64,000 nucleotides of DNA from contig CM070550.1 of assembly GCA_036346405.1 (NCBI GenBank), positions 10,388,115 through 10,452,114 on the forward strand, given 5' to 3'. This DNA comes from Phyllostachys edulis (Eukaryota > Streptophyta > Magnoliopsida > Poales > Poaceae). The notes under the pieces are model-generated. The model searched no databases and had not been told where the DNA came from. It worked only from the letters and a program-made list of their open reading frames with translations. Position 1 is the first letter of the stretch, and the number at the start of each line of letters is the position of its first letter. Made by a program: the position numbers and the translations under genes. Below, one piece after another: positions 1 through 11,000 of this stretch.

Positions 1-499
1 GCGTGGGCCAACAGGCCAGAGGCTTCAAAGGTGGTCCGGAGGCTACCGAAGGGCCGCCAAAGCACCACAACAAACTCGGGGGTCGTGAGTGCCCCAGGCC
101 CACCTCGGGGGCGCCGAAGGGTCTCCGGGGCCCCCCTCGGCCTAGGGACACCCCGCACGTTGCAAAGAGAGGAGAGCATCGGTCGACCAGTTGTACCAAC
201 CAGATGGACCAAGAGCAGGAAAGCCCACCATAAGCCAAAGGCTACACCGAGAGGAGGAAAAGCCAATGCAACTCCTATGGACGTAGGACCTTTTTAGGGA
301 TAGATCTGTAATCTCATATACCCTGTCGGAAGGCTATAAATGGTCGCCTCCCCCATGTAATAAGCAAGGTCTTTTTCGAGACAATTAATACACATTTACT
401 TCTCTTGACAACCAGTCCCCCTCCTCCGAGGATCCCCTGGTCCCTCTCGTAGATATCGGGTGTCCCTTTTTCTATTGTCTAACCCTCCTTGCTATGACA
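1..499 (+). mobile_element. Downstream part of an LTR (gypsy-like), start outside the window
   Basis: The segment is GC-rich at first, then has a TATA box (GCTATAAATGG, about 333-343), an AT-richer leader and a terminus reading ...GCTATGACA at 491-499. This is the usual order of U3 end, R and U5 in a plant LTR. Composition and phrasing resemble the minus-strand LTRs of the gypsy element at 16391-31408, but I could not align them well. No primer-binding site follows 499, so it is a 3' or solo LTR. The short proteins readable here are LTR artefacts. Confidence 0.5.
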
Positions 500-919
500 C
501 ACGTGATGACATGAAGTGTTGTTTTCTTCAAGACATCTTGTTCTGCATGTAGAGAAACGTGTTCTTTATTGTCCAGTAAACTTGATCCGGCGGTTGGACC
601 TGCATCGGTTATAGTGATGGTTTGGAAACTTTTTTTTTTGTTTGAAGAATCTGGTTAAGAAAACTTAAGGTTGGTGCAGCAATAGAAGTCCAAATGAAGT
701 TAACTAACACCTGAATGTTGATGGTGATACTTGAGACTAGGGAAAACATCGTTGTCAAGAAGATGACTGCAAGTCTAATTATGAAAAGGTACATTGTATG
801 ATTGTACAATACAAGCTGTAGACAACTGATTTTGCAATTAACCAGTGTGTATTGCAGAGAATGACAAGAATAATGGTAAATGCGATGAATGAGAACTAGA
901 GTGTAGATAATCATGAAAT

Positions 920-2104
920 TTTTTGATAAAAGGGCGTGAACACCCCAGTTTCTATTAACAGAAACCAAATTTCTACAAGTTCCCAAGGTCCTCCAAAACA
1001 ACAAAAACAAAAGAGAGCAGAAGCAACAAACAGCTGCTGTCCAACAAAACACGAAAAGCTGAAAACAACAACTACTAAAACAGCTAAGAAAGAGGTAACA
1101 GCTAGCACATCAAAGACAAAAGGCTCTTGAACGCCGCTAATACAGTAAAAGAAAGGGATCGCCCACAAAACTCTCAGACAACAAATGGATCAAATCAACA
1201 AGACTAATCATCAACAAGATCCACTTTAGTCTTCAATTTCTTGATCCACGGAGTCCATCTTCTCCTCGCTCCAAAAACTTCCATCGCCACTTGTTTAAGA
1301 ATCTTTGCGTCCCTGACTAGCACTTCCTGATCTTCCTCCTTCTGCAATTTATTCCAAAGACAAATCCACCGACAAACATCAAACAGGACATAAACCGTTC
1401 CTAGGGCCACTTATGTCAAAAAAAGCCAAATTTCAAAATCTCCAAATACTCCATAAGATGGCAGCTATACCTACAATGACCAATCTTCTTGACCTCCTAG
1501 ATAAACAACCAGTCCAGTTACTTAATAACTGTTGGATATTAGCTGGAGGGCAAGGAAAACTAAAGGCACAACACACAATGTTCCAAATGAACCTAGACAA
1601 AGGGCAAAACAAGAAAAGATGATCAATAGATTCATCCAAACCACATAAAACACAAGATTTCTCCCCAGTCCAGCCTCTATGCATAAGATTATCTTTAGTT
1701 AAAATTCTTCCCTTAAGGACTAACCACAAAAAAATCTTGGGAAAACAAAATTCTGATTTCTCAACGCACTATGAAAGGACTTCACAGAAGAAAAAAAAAC
1801 ACCAGACGAATTCAACAACCAAACTAACTTATCGCAATCTGATCCTAATTTCACCTCACTGCAGTCAAAAGAAAGCTACTGTCACAGCAACAGGCTTTCC
1901 CCAAAAAGAGTCCTTCTAAACTTAATAGACTTCAACTCATGAGAAAAGGCCTCAGCCACTGTAACATGTTTCTGAATCATAAGATTGTAGAGTCTAGCAT
2001 ATTTTACAGCAAAAGAAGCGTCACCAAACCAAAAATCCTCCCAAAACCTGATTCCGGAACCTTCTCCCAGAATCCTTTCTTGTTTTGCCCTTTGTCTAGA
2101 CCCG
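920..2104 (-). mobile_element. 5'-truncated LINE (non-LTR retrotransposon) fragment
   Basis: Minus-strand reading frames give pieces of the C-terminal part of a plant LINE ORF2. Around 1880-2075 there is a block with IRFWEDFW. At 1433-1729 lies a reverse-transcriptase zinc-binding region (CVLCGLDESIDHLFLFC). At 1204-1410 is the tail with LQKEEDQEVLVR. The 3' UTR runs to a short A-tract (T run at about 918-924 on the plus strand). A probable 8-bp target duplication CATGAAAT flanks it (912-919 and 2105-2112). The frames are broken between blocks, so the copy is dead. The 5' end carries a 24-bp inverted copy of its own interior (see findings). Confidence 0.8.
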
Positions 2105-2686
2105 CATGAAATAAACACACACACACAGAATTGTTGGCAGTGGGGATGGGAAGAGGTGGAGGGAGAACTTCTGTATTTCTGTTTGGAGACATCGCAGTGG
2201 ATATGTGCTTACGTAGAATTGTTGTATTTTTGGTTGTTTGTCGAGGGGTTTTGTTTTGCGAGCTAGAAGGATCATCCCTTGGCTTCAGTTATTGAAACCA
2301 TCACATTCAGACCCGCATGAGGCATGATGATGTTTCTGTGTACTTTGACCAGATTGAATTTAATTACTGCATCTATAATCCATTTTGTTTACCGCTAATA
2401 AATTTAATTTTACTACTAAGTTTTTATGTTTTTTTGCAACAAAAATTCATGTCACCAAGATCTGGCTTTTAAGCTTAAAGTCAAGCTTAGAGCCTTACAT
2501 AACGGTCCACGTGGACTAACATACCACCTAGGAAAAGAACCCAAAGCATTCGACCGTTGCCCCAGGCACCAACCCAACGGCCCCCGGAAGGCTGTCACAG
2601 TAGCACACTCCACAAGCTTCGAGTTCCAGCTGCCTTCTTCCGTAGGATTTTTCATTTCTGCAGCTTCCCTTCTATCCATGTCTCCC
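2105..2686. other. Intergenic upstream region of the small TM-protein gene
   Basis: It starts with a short (AC)n run at about 2113-2126 and is otherwise ordinary AT-rich sequence leading into the promoter at 2687. The 12-base string AGACCCGCATGA occurs twice (about 2098 and 2308). I see no coding signal. Confidence 0.5.
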
Positions 2687-2696
2687 CTATTTATAA
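2687..2696 (+). promoter_or_regulatory. TATA box of the small membrane-protein gene
   Basis: CTATTTATAA lies about 115 bases upstream of the ATG at 2811, followed by a pyrimidine-rich leader typical of plant transcription starts. The position is consistent with a 5' UTR of roughly 80-90 bases. Confidence 0.55.
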
Positions 2697-2810
2697 GCTC
2701 CTCCACAGCTTCCCTTCCAAGCATCCTCCTATTCCTAGGTCACCTCACCATCATCATTGCGCAATAAGCAGCAGTAGCCTTGAAGGCAATTAGGATCCGG
2801 GAGCAAGAAG

Positions 2811-3032
2811 ATGGGGTTCGTGCTGGTGATCTCCCTGCCCTTCATAGTCTTCTCCATCCTGCTCGGCTTTGGTTGCTACTTCCTCGGCAAGCATAAGGGC
2901 CGGGAGGAGATGCGCACCGGCGTCGGCGCGCAGGTCTATGGCGCACCGCTGCCGCCGCCCGGCGTGGCGGGTGGGCCTGAGGCCGCCCCGGGGCCCTACC
3001 CGATTAAGAAAGAAGGGCCTGACAACGTCTGA
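2811..3032 (+). CDS. Small single-pass membrane protein, 73 aa
   Basis: The frame encodes 73 residues. Residues 3-27 are a continuous hydrophobic segment (GFVLVISLPFIVFSILLGFG...), followed by a basic stretch (KHKGREEMR) and a Pro/Gly-rich tail (PPPGVAGG...) ending in DNV. This is a signal-anchor layout with the short N-terminus in the membrane and a basic C-terminal side. The ATG is chosen because it is the first after the TATA box and leader. I recall similar very short transmembrane proteins annotated as uncharacterised in grasses, but know no function. Codon use is strongly GC-rich in the middle, as in expressed grass genes. The presumed 3' UTR is interrupted at 3127 by the copia element and resumes at 6548. 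Confidence 0.75.
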   Translation: MGFVLVISLPFIVFSILLGFGCYFLGKHKGREEMRTGVGAQVYGAPLPPPGVAGGPEAAPGPYPIKKEGPDNV

Positions 3033-3127
3033 GCTGAGCTCAGTTGGATGAGACCGAGAGAGTTGCATGTGCCTGGTGTTGTCGGATTGGATTGGTTGTT
3101 CATTCTTTTCGTCTATACTGTGTTGCG
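3033..3127 (+). other. 3' UTR, first part, of the small membrane-protein gene
   Basis: These 95 bases follow the stop codon and end in TTGCG (3123-3127). That is the left target-site duplication of the copia insertion. The same TTGCG at 6548-6552 begins the continuation, a T-rich sequence with AATAAG-like signals around 6650. Without the insertion the two parts read as one plausible 3' UTR. This is an inference without transcript data. Confidence 0.5.
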
Positions 3128-3664
3128 TGTTGGAAATTTTTCTTGTCGCTCGGTTCTTCTTTCCGAAAATTCACCACTCAGCTCGGCTTTGTCAGAGAAA
3201 AAAATGATGCTCGGTTCGTGCGATGTGACTTGTCTGAAACCAGTGTTCTGCTCACAGTAGTAGCTTTGCCTCCTCCTTAGTCTTTAGCTTTTTTCACGTG
3301 AGGCTCTTCTTGAAAAAAAAAACAGCAGCAGTGAAGCACCTCGGTAGCAACGGCATATGCCTCTCTTTCCTCCCTGTCGGAGAAACCACTTAGACAACGA
3401 ACGCCAAAGCAAAACAAAAACAACAGGCGAGAACACAGCGATTTCTTTCCGGAGCTGCTGCTCCTCTTTTTGTCTTTTTTTATTTCTTTTCTTGTCAACT
3501 CAATCCCCTTCACCTTTACATGGTACTAGGACCTTTTTATACACACACAAAACCGAGTTTGAATCCTATTCGGGAAACCAACTCACACTCGGACTCAAAA
3601 AAAAAAACCATATAAATCTAAATGGAAAACTAACAAAATTTACTAAACAAGATTAACTCTAACA
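3128..3664 (-). repeat. Complete copia LTR in inverted orientation
   Basis: Read on the minus strand it starts TGTTAGAGTTAATC at 3664 and ends ...AAATTTCCAACA at 3128. It matches the 3' LTR of the same element over the U3/R part, including the shared string AAGAGGAGCAGCAGCTCC. It has a TATA box at about 3535-3541 (minus). It lacks its own pair of target duplications: TTGCG precedes it on the left, but the sequence after 3664 is different. Confidence 0.8.
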
Positions 3665-3910
3665 ATAGGACAAGAGGCGCATAACGTTGCTACCAATGTG
3701 CTTCACTGTTGCTTTTTTTTTCCAAGAAGAGCCTCACGTGGAAAAAGCCAAAGACCAAGGAGGAGGCAAAGCTACTACCATGAGCAAAACGTTAGTTTCA
3801 GACAAGTCACATCGCAAGGACCGAGCATCGTTTTTTTTCCTTTGGACAAAGCCGAGCTAAGTGGTGAATTTTCTGAAAGAAGAATCGAGCGACAAGGAAA
3901 ATTTCCAACA
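3665..3910 (+). repeat. Truncated forward 5' LTR of the copia element
   Basis: Its last ~245 bases are the near-perfect reverse complement of 3128-3370 and end ...AATTTCCAACA directly before the primer-binding site. The U3 part and TATA box expected in a 5' LTR are missing, since the inverted LTR abuts it at 3664/3665. The two arms are clearly more alike than either is to the U5 part of the 3' LTR. Confidence 0.8.
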
Positions 3911-3952
3911 ATTGGTATCAGAGCGTTCTGATCTTGGCGATGCCTGAAGATC

Positions 3953-4869
3953 ATGGGTGACAAGGCGAAGACCCGGGATAGGTCGTTCTCCCTCCTATAT
4001 CATGTCCTGACGACCGACAATTACCCGATATGGACAATGAAGATGATAATGAACATGCACGCCCAGGGAGTCTAGGGTGCAGGACAAGAAGGTGGACAAC
4101 AAGGTGGACCAAACGGCTTTAGCCATCATCTATCAGGTGGTGCCAGACTCCATGATGCGGCAGCTCATCGTCAAGGAGACGACACGTGAGGCGTGGGTGA
4201 CGCTTCAGAAGATGCACGAGGGAGTTGACCGCGTGAAGGAGGTGGCTACAGAATTTGCACACTGTGTTCGAGAATCTCCAGATGGGAGAAACCCAGTTGG
4301 TGGACGAGTTCACCGGCAAGCTGACTTCACTATACAATCAGATTGTCTCTCTTGGCGACAAGATGGAGGAATCTGTGGCAGTGAAGAAATACCTGCGCGT
4401 GCTACCAGAAAAGTTCGTACTTGTCGTCACCACGCTCATGTACTCCTCGAATCTAGAGGAAAAGAAGATCGAGAAGATCACAAGTTCCCTCATGGTGCAT
4501 AGGGAGCTATTGAAGGGGTATCAATCTCGTAACGAGCAAAGGTATTAGTCCCATAACGAGCAGGCGTTGCTGTTAAAGGGGGATACAAGAAGTGGTGGCA
4601 GACAATTTTACAAGGAATCATCGGAGGAGGACGACCGTGGCTCATCAAGAAGCCGTGAGCACGAGCGTGGACGTAAGTGTGAGTGAGGCGGCAGAGGAGG
4701 ACGTGGGGATTGGGCTAGGCAAGACGATGGTAACAGATCCCGTGATAAGTCACATATCAAGTGTTTTAAATGTGATAAATACGATCACTACGCATCAGAG
4801 CGCCGCAGCCACATAAAGTGCTTCAACTGTGACAAGTATGAACACTACGCCTCGGATTGCCGAAATTAG
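3953..4869 (+). pseudogene. gag: Broken copia gag with two zinc knuckles
   Basis: An ATG at 3953 opens a typical copia Gag N-terminus (LTTDNYPIWTMKM), but TAG at 4073 stops it. The frame resumes at 4077 and shifts again near 4255-4270, where it reads VFENLQMGETQLVDEFTGKL. Near 4750-4868 there are two retroviral-type knuckles. The first, CFKCDKYDHYASER, has lost its final Cys. The second, CFNCDKYEHYASDC, is intact (CX2CX4HX4C). A stop follows. The product would have been the nucleocapsid that packages element RNA. Too many lesions remain for function. Confidence 0.8.
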
Positions 4870-4926
4870 AAGAAGAATGAGGAGGTAAACCTCAATCGAG
4901 TCTGTGAAAACGACGACAATCCTACC

Positions 4927-5616
4927 ATGCTTTTCTCCTTATGTGTCAACGAGACGCTGGTTGTGGTGATGTTGAACGAGAAGAACGTAGTTCCTAAACT
5001 ACACACAAAGGGAGGCAACCATGATCATACTGATGAGTGGTACTTGGACAATGGAACAAGCAATCACATGATGAGAGATCGCTCCATGTTCTATGAGCTC
5101 GACGAGAAAATCTCGGGGAAAATCAAGTTTGGCGATGGATCCACGGTGCAAATAAGAGGCAAAGGATCAATGCTATTGCAATGCAAAAGTGACGATCAGA
5201 GGATGCTGACTGAAATTTATTTTACACCAAGTCTGTGTAACAACATACTCAGTCACGGGCAGTTGACGGAACAGGGGTGTAGGATGGTGCCGCGGGATGA
5301 GTTCTTACATGTCTATGACAAGAACAAAGATCTGTTGATGAAGGTGAAAAGATCCCCGAACCGGTTGTACAAAATTTCTCTAAAAACTTATAAACCGGTT
5401 TGCGTGAAGGATAGTCTGGAGGAACCAGAGTGGGACTTGGGTATCGAACCAGAAAATGGTGGAACCCAGGAGTTGCACACAGTTGGCGCTGGAGGCACAG
5501 CAGGCGGAGCCTTGGGAGGCCCACACGGTGCGCAGCAAGGCGCACAGGGCACCGCAGGGGGCGGTAAGTCCCACACGCATGAAGGGCGCGGCGTACACGA
5601 AGTTGACGCAAGATGA
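4927..5616 (+). pseudogene. Copia protease-like domain fused to unrecognised GC-rich tail
   Basis: The first ~155 residues match the copia aspartic-protease region: the motif WYLDNGTSNHM sits where the family has WxxDSGA(S/T)xH, so the Ser next to the catalytic Asp is Asn. Downstream blocks such as IKFGDGSTVQIRGKG and the NILSHGQL stretch are also typical of the family. After about residue 160 the family similarity stops, and a Gly/Ala-rich tail (GGTAGGALGGPHGAQQGAQG) follows where integrase would begin. The Asp remains but activity is doubtful. The tail is either degenerate filler or captured sequence. Confidence 0.75.
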
Positions 5617-5962
5617 AGAGGCGGTGTAGCTTCAACTAAGATGTACACGGGGAAGCGGGCAGATTTGGTCCAAGAGAGAGGAGCGAGGGGCTCAAGTAAT
5701 GGCGAAGCCCAGGTGGCCGTGGGAGCAGGTGCTCCAGCCCAAGCGAGCGTGCAAGGAAGGACGAGTTCAGTCCAGATGCGAAGCGCGGCAAGCGTTGATT
5801 TATGCATGGCTCGGGATGGAGCAAGCGTAGGCGGTAGGGCGGTATCGCCCTAGGAAGGAACGACGCACGGGAGTGTAGGTAAAAGAGGAAGATTTGGAAG
5901 TTCAGAAGATGAAAAAGAAGATTAGCGTGATCAAGGTGAAGAAACAAGATTAAGGGGGTGAT
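5617..5962 (+). other. Unrecognised filler of the copia element and polypurine tract
   Basis: This GC-rich, then A/G-rich stretch replaces the missing integrase-RT-RNase H region. It ends in the polypurine tract AAGGGGGTG at 5952-5960, immediately before the 3' LTR. I do not recognise any protein in it. Confidence 0.6.
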
Positions 5963-6547
5963 TGTTAGATTTAATCTTGTTTTAGATTTTTTTTTTGTTA
6001 GCTTTCTGCTTTAGTTTTCGTATCCGAGTTGTACTCAAAACTTGAGTCTGTTTCTAGTTTGTAGACTCTAAACCAAATTGGAGGATGAGACTCAGCCTTT
6101 AAAAAAGGATTGTAACCTTGTAAGATGGTGGTGAAGTTGAGAGGAGAGAAGAAATAGATGAAAAAACAAAAAGAGGAGCAGCAGCTCCCGAGAAGAAATT
6201 GTGTTCGACATTCTTTGTTTCGCTGTCCCGGTGGCTTCTTGTCGCTAGCAGGAAAGAAGGCTTCGAGGCATAGGAGTGTTGCTGTACCATCAGCGTTACG
6301 TGAAGAAAAGAAGAGATCAGGAGGCTCTGCAGCGGTCACATCGGGTGAACAGGGGGCAGTGGGTCCCACAGGAGAAGGTGGGCTGCTCCAGGCAGACACC
6401 GAGCAGAGCAGCATCACATGAAGTCATCATGTCGAGACCTTAGGTGGACAGCAGCGAGCGAAGACGTTTTTCGAGCGAAGCAAGTCGAGTGTTTTTCTTC
6501 TAGAAGTAGTAGTGACAGAACAAAAAATAACAAGGAAAATTCCAACA
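5963..6547 (+). repeat. 3' LTR of the copia element
   Basis: It starts TGTTAGATTTAATC after the polypurine tract and ends ...AAAATTCCAACA at 6547, before target duplication TTGCG. Its first ~270 bases align with the inverted LTR at 3664 downward. Its second half matches only in short patches. Confidence 0.85.
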
Positions 6548-7754
6548 TTGCGGTGTACATTAAGTAATTTGTTGCTTGCATCTGATGTTTTCTGGGTGGG
6601 AGATGATGATGATTCGGTGTGATAATTGTAAACATAGTTTGTGTCTTTTTAATAAGTGCAAATCAATGCAACTGAATGGTTTGTGTTGTTCATTTGTTCA
6701 TTGTTTGATGTACGTTGTTGCAAGCTTACAATCAGCTAACCACTTGATAGAACTGAAAAGGTTTGCTTAATGTGGAGATCATTGTATATGATCGTAATCT
6801 TAGTGTGTTGAATAATTGACAATGGTGTTGAGTTGGTTGGGAGAAACCCTCGGTTTAGCGGAGTTTCACTGGTTTGTCAGGTTGTAGGTGGTCTGATTTG
6901 CCTTGTGGGCGGTCTGTCTGGCCCTAGGGTGACGGTCTGACTGGCCAAAAGTGGCGGTCAGACCGACCGGAGATGAAAAGTTGGTTTTTGAGTAATGTGA
7001 TCAAACACTTATGTGACAAACACCAAGTTTAATGAAAAATAGAGTTTCGAGGCAAAACTAGATATAGTTTTTTTTTAAAAAAATGTCCAGAGATGACATT
7101 TTCCAGTTCGTGAGAAAATTTCTAGAGAGTTGGTCGACCAATTTCATCGGGCGATTAGACGTATCGAGGGGCGGCTACGACCAAACCATATGTGGTTTTT
7201 GCACCGGTAAGGTAGAGAACCTCGTGGAATTGGTCAAAGTCATGAATGTCAGTGCACAGGTGTTGCATGGCTAACGAGTGTCAAGTTGCGAGTAACTTGT
7301 ACCAAGAATCGATTTCTTGGCTTATTATTGTGCAGGTGGCTTGGAGTCAACTACGATCAACGACGAGGATGATGGGGACTAAGCTAGGAGAGCCGAGGTC
7401 CAGAATGATCGAGGATGCCGGTGAAGTGGTTGGACTCAAACATGGCGCAAGATAGATAAAAAGGACCAAATGGTAAGTTCAATGCAACGGGTTGCATCAA
7501 GCGACTTAGGGGTCAATGCAAGTGTCATGATGGTTCTAGTGGGAGCCAGATGAGAGAGACTTGTCGACATAAAGAGAATCACTAATGAACCTACGCGTGG
7601 CGAAGCATGGGATTGCTTCACGTTGATTGGACTCAGCCTTTAGAGAAGGATAGAAGGGGTATTTTGGTATCATCGCCAAAATACCGAGTTGGTGACATTG
7701 GAGAAACCGCGGCACGAGACGACACAAGGAAATGTGGTTTAGGTCAAGAAAAGA

Positions 7755-7796
7755 TGAAGATGAAGAAGAAGAAGAAGAAGAAGAAGAAGAAGAAGA
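7755..7796 (+). repeat. GAA/GAT microsatellite
   Basis: About fourteen purine trinucleotides (two GAT-containing units, then uninterrupted GAA) on the plus strand, within the old LTR and upstream of its TATA box. Confidence 0.9.
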
Positions 7797-8007
7797 CGGA
7801 TTCAGGAGACCCGATTTGTCATCCGCTTTGAGAAACGTGCGTGAATGTAGATCCGTTTATGTGTAGGCTTAACGGGTGCTGGATAAGGATTCCTCTCTAG
7901 ACCTAACCTCTACTATAAAAGAGGAGGGTGCAGGATTTGCACCTTCAAGCCTTGAAACCCTAATTTGTGATCTGGGAAGTGAATGAAATAGAGGAGGCTA
8001 GGGTTTG

Positions 8008-11000
8008 TGTAACATCCCAAAAATAGGCTTATGTTTCGAATGTATAAAATGTAAACTTTTTAAAACTTTCGATGCCTTCCTTTGTCATTTACTTTGACTG
8101 GGTTTTTATTCAAGGTTTTGTTGATTTTAAAAACCTAAACATCAAATATGGAAAACACAAACCTAATTGATAAATAAAACAAAGTGAAATAAAAGTGATA
8201 ATTAAAATCCAAACTTATCATAAATGTACTGAATATAAGATAAGGAAGTATTTAAAATATACTTTGAAACTATCCTCATGTCAAATAACAATAACAAAAA
8301 GTTAAAATAATTTTAGAGAAAAATATATTACAAATAAAATCCTAGGAAATTTACACAATAATCTTCACTGTATTCTCAGCCTCCCTAAAAAAATTCATCA
8401 TTTTTGGAGCTCGGTAACTATGCCTAATAATTTTCTAAAACCATCAGCCATTTTCTGGAAAACCCTAAAAACCTAAATCCCCTTCCCCTCACTGACCCGC
8501 AGGCCCCACCCACAGGCCTTCTTCTCCACGTGGCGTGGCGTCCAGCTCCAGCTCACCTGAGCACGCGCTGTGGTCGCTTCACCCGCACCAGCGCGCCACC
8601 AACTTCATCGTCGGTTTGGCCAAATCGCCCACGGTTTCCTCAACCTCACTTGCATCGCTCTCAACTACCGGTCGCATCCTCCATTTACTCGACACCCACT
8701 CCTGCCCAGTGTCTCATCACCGCGTCGAGCGCATCGTTGCCGCTACCCGCGCTCCCCTTCTTGCGACCTCTCCACCCCTTGGCTATAAAAGGCCACCAGG
8801 AGCCTTCCATTCTCCCTCTTCATCACCCCTAGTCCTTCTCCTCCCCTTTCTCCCTTCTTCCACCGAGCCGAGCGCAAAGAGAGTGAGTTCCCATTTTCGG
8901 CTGACACGCCGCCGTCATCTCTTTACCGCAACAGTGGAGCAATTTCTTCCACACCTGCGTCATGTCGTGTTCCAGGGCATGAGAAACATTTCCCCTAGCC
9001 TAATTCTTCTTTTCCTCTGTAGGGAACGCCGGAATTTGATTCTTCCTTGGTTCTGGCCAAAACCTTCCCTTTCTTCCCCATCAAGCACGGTGAGTCAACC
9101 TCTGATTACCTTTTCTCTTCTTTTGGCTCAGGTCACCATCGCCACGTTGACTGCCTTGTGCCGCCTCGGACATTTGCCGCCGGCTCAACTCCGATCATCT
9201 CTGACCTCTCTCTTGGCACCGGTATACTCGTTGAACCCTCCTAGTGCTCGTGCGCGCTTTATTTTGCCACGGGCACCCATGCTGTGCAAAATGGTACTGG
9301 AGCCGAGCGCCACTGCCGCTCACCTTCGGTGCGCTGCCGCTACGGACCATCGGAGCCCTCGACGCCGGTACCAGTAGGTTCACCCTGGCAAGGGGGTTCC
9401 ATTTTTGGCCTTGGTAGGCGCCGCCGTGGACCGCATCACCGGCGACGAGCGTGGCAATGGAATGCCCGAGAGCTCCTATGCCTGTTCGAATTAGGACAGG
9501 TACTGTAGCTCAATCATTAGGCGTAATCTCTGTTGGGTTAGGGCAAATCATTGTTTAATACCGAGTTATTGATGTTTAGTTTTAATGACATGTGGGCTTG
9601 AGAGAATTAATGAAGTTCATTTAAAATCTTAAGTTTCCCGGTGAGTCAATGGCACGTGGGCCCGTGCATTAAGTGCATAGTGAACCACCCGGTCCATGGA
9701 CCATGCACTGTGCTCATGGACCCTAGTCCACGCACTATTCTTGTGAATCGAGCCTATGACACGTAGGACCTACATGTCAGTAGGTATTTACTTTAGAAAT
9801 TTAAATGGAAAAGAATAGAAAATACTAAGGGCCCACCTATCATTCTCTGGTACATTTCCAAACTGAAAATAAATCAAAATAAAAAGAAAAGGGCTACGGG
9901 TCCCACCTGTCAAAGAGGGTTTCTCTTTCCCTTTTTCTTTTTCCAGGATTTTCCAAATCGGGCCAATTTGAATCTTTAATAACTTTTGCATACGAACTCC
10001 AAATCGAATGATTTTTGTCTCTAAATTCATATAAAATCATAATCTAGCTGAATACGCAAAGTATTTGAATTTGGTTACTGTTGGAATTTATTTGCATTAT
10101 TTAATTGATTTCTAGCTCTTTCTACAATAGACGTTGATTATTCGAATGACACTTTCAACGACCAAACGTCCTCATATTCAGAACAACAAGAGCAAGGAAA
10201 GCACCTCCTTTGATCATGTTTATCCCCCAGTATTTTACTTATTGTACTTTGTTTTGTAAAATTTTGTTATGCATGCGTGTATGTCTGTATGAAAATGCTA
10301 TAATTGGGAAATCGATAGTTGTAAATCCTAATTGTTGCATATGTCTCCTTGAAAAATTGATGTCTTTTTGGAATATGTAATGTCATTTAGGAATTTTTTA
10401 GTACGATTATCGCACGATTGCTTATTAGAGTGATAGATTATCCTAAAAATGTATTGAAGGACAATATGAAAAATGTGAATTTGGGATATTTCAAAAATGT
10501 CCAGAAGGGTTCTCCTCTGTTATTTTGTATAAAAATAAAATAAAAAACCTAGTTTTGAACGAGGGTGAGTTATATTGTATTTTGAGAAGAGTGAGAGAGG
10601 AGTCTCACTAGTAGATAGGGGGAGATTCTCGTCCGGGTCAACTAAGGATTGAATACCAGCAACTCTAAAATCTAAGACCTAACGTACAACTATATGTGCT
10701 AGTATGAGATAGCCATAGCTAAATAAGTCATTGAAAATTAGCCTTGTATGAGGGGTAGGCAGTAGATGTGCGAGCTTGTTTGATTGCTGACATAACGGCG
10801 AATGCCTCACTGAGACGAGTATACCTGGGTGAAGTGGGAATAATGTAGCACTGAGACGGGTATACCCGGGTGAAGTGAGGATAAACATTCGACGGGCTAA
10901 GTGTGAGGCTAGGGCTAGATGATCTAAAGGTAGACTGCTTACCTACAGTAGTGAGCGGTGGCATCGACGGGTGCCGAATAAACTAGAGAATTCCAGACAA

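Larger units (their letters stand above)
3128..6547 (+). mobile_element. Non-autonomous Ty1/copia element with an extra inverted LTR
   Basis: The whole unit is flanked by TTGCG (3123-3127 and 6548-6552). From left to right it has: a full LTR in reverse orientation (3128-3664); a 5'-truncated LTR in forward orientation (3665-3910); a primer-binding site TTGGTATCAGAGC (3912-3924) matching the initiator tRNA-Met type; a broken gag with zinc knuckles; a protease-like domain; about 550 bases of unrecognised GC-rich sequence; a polypurine tract (AAGGGGGTG, 5952-5960); and a forward 3' LTR (5963-6547). Integrase, reverse transcriptase and RNase H are absent, so it would depend on another element. 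It lies in the apparent 3' UTR of the preceding gene. Confidence 0.85.

Noticed and set aside
8530..9508. A 280-codon Ser/Pro-rich frame and neighbours
   Set aside because: They lie in the C-rich U3/R part of a solo LTR, span its TATA box and have no recognisable domain.
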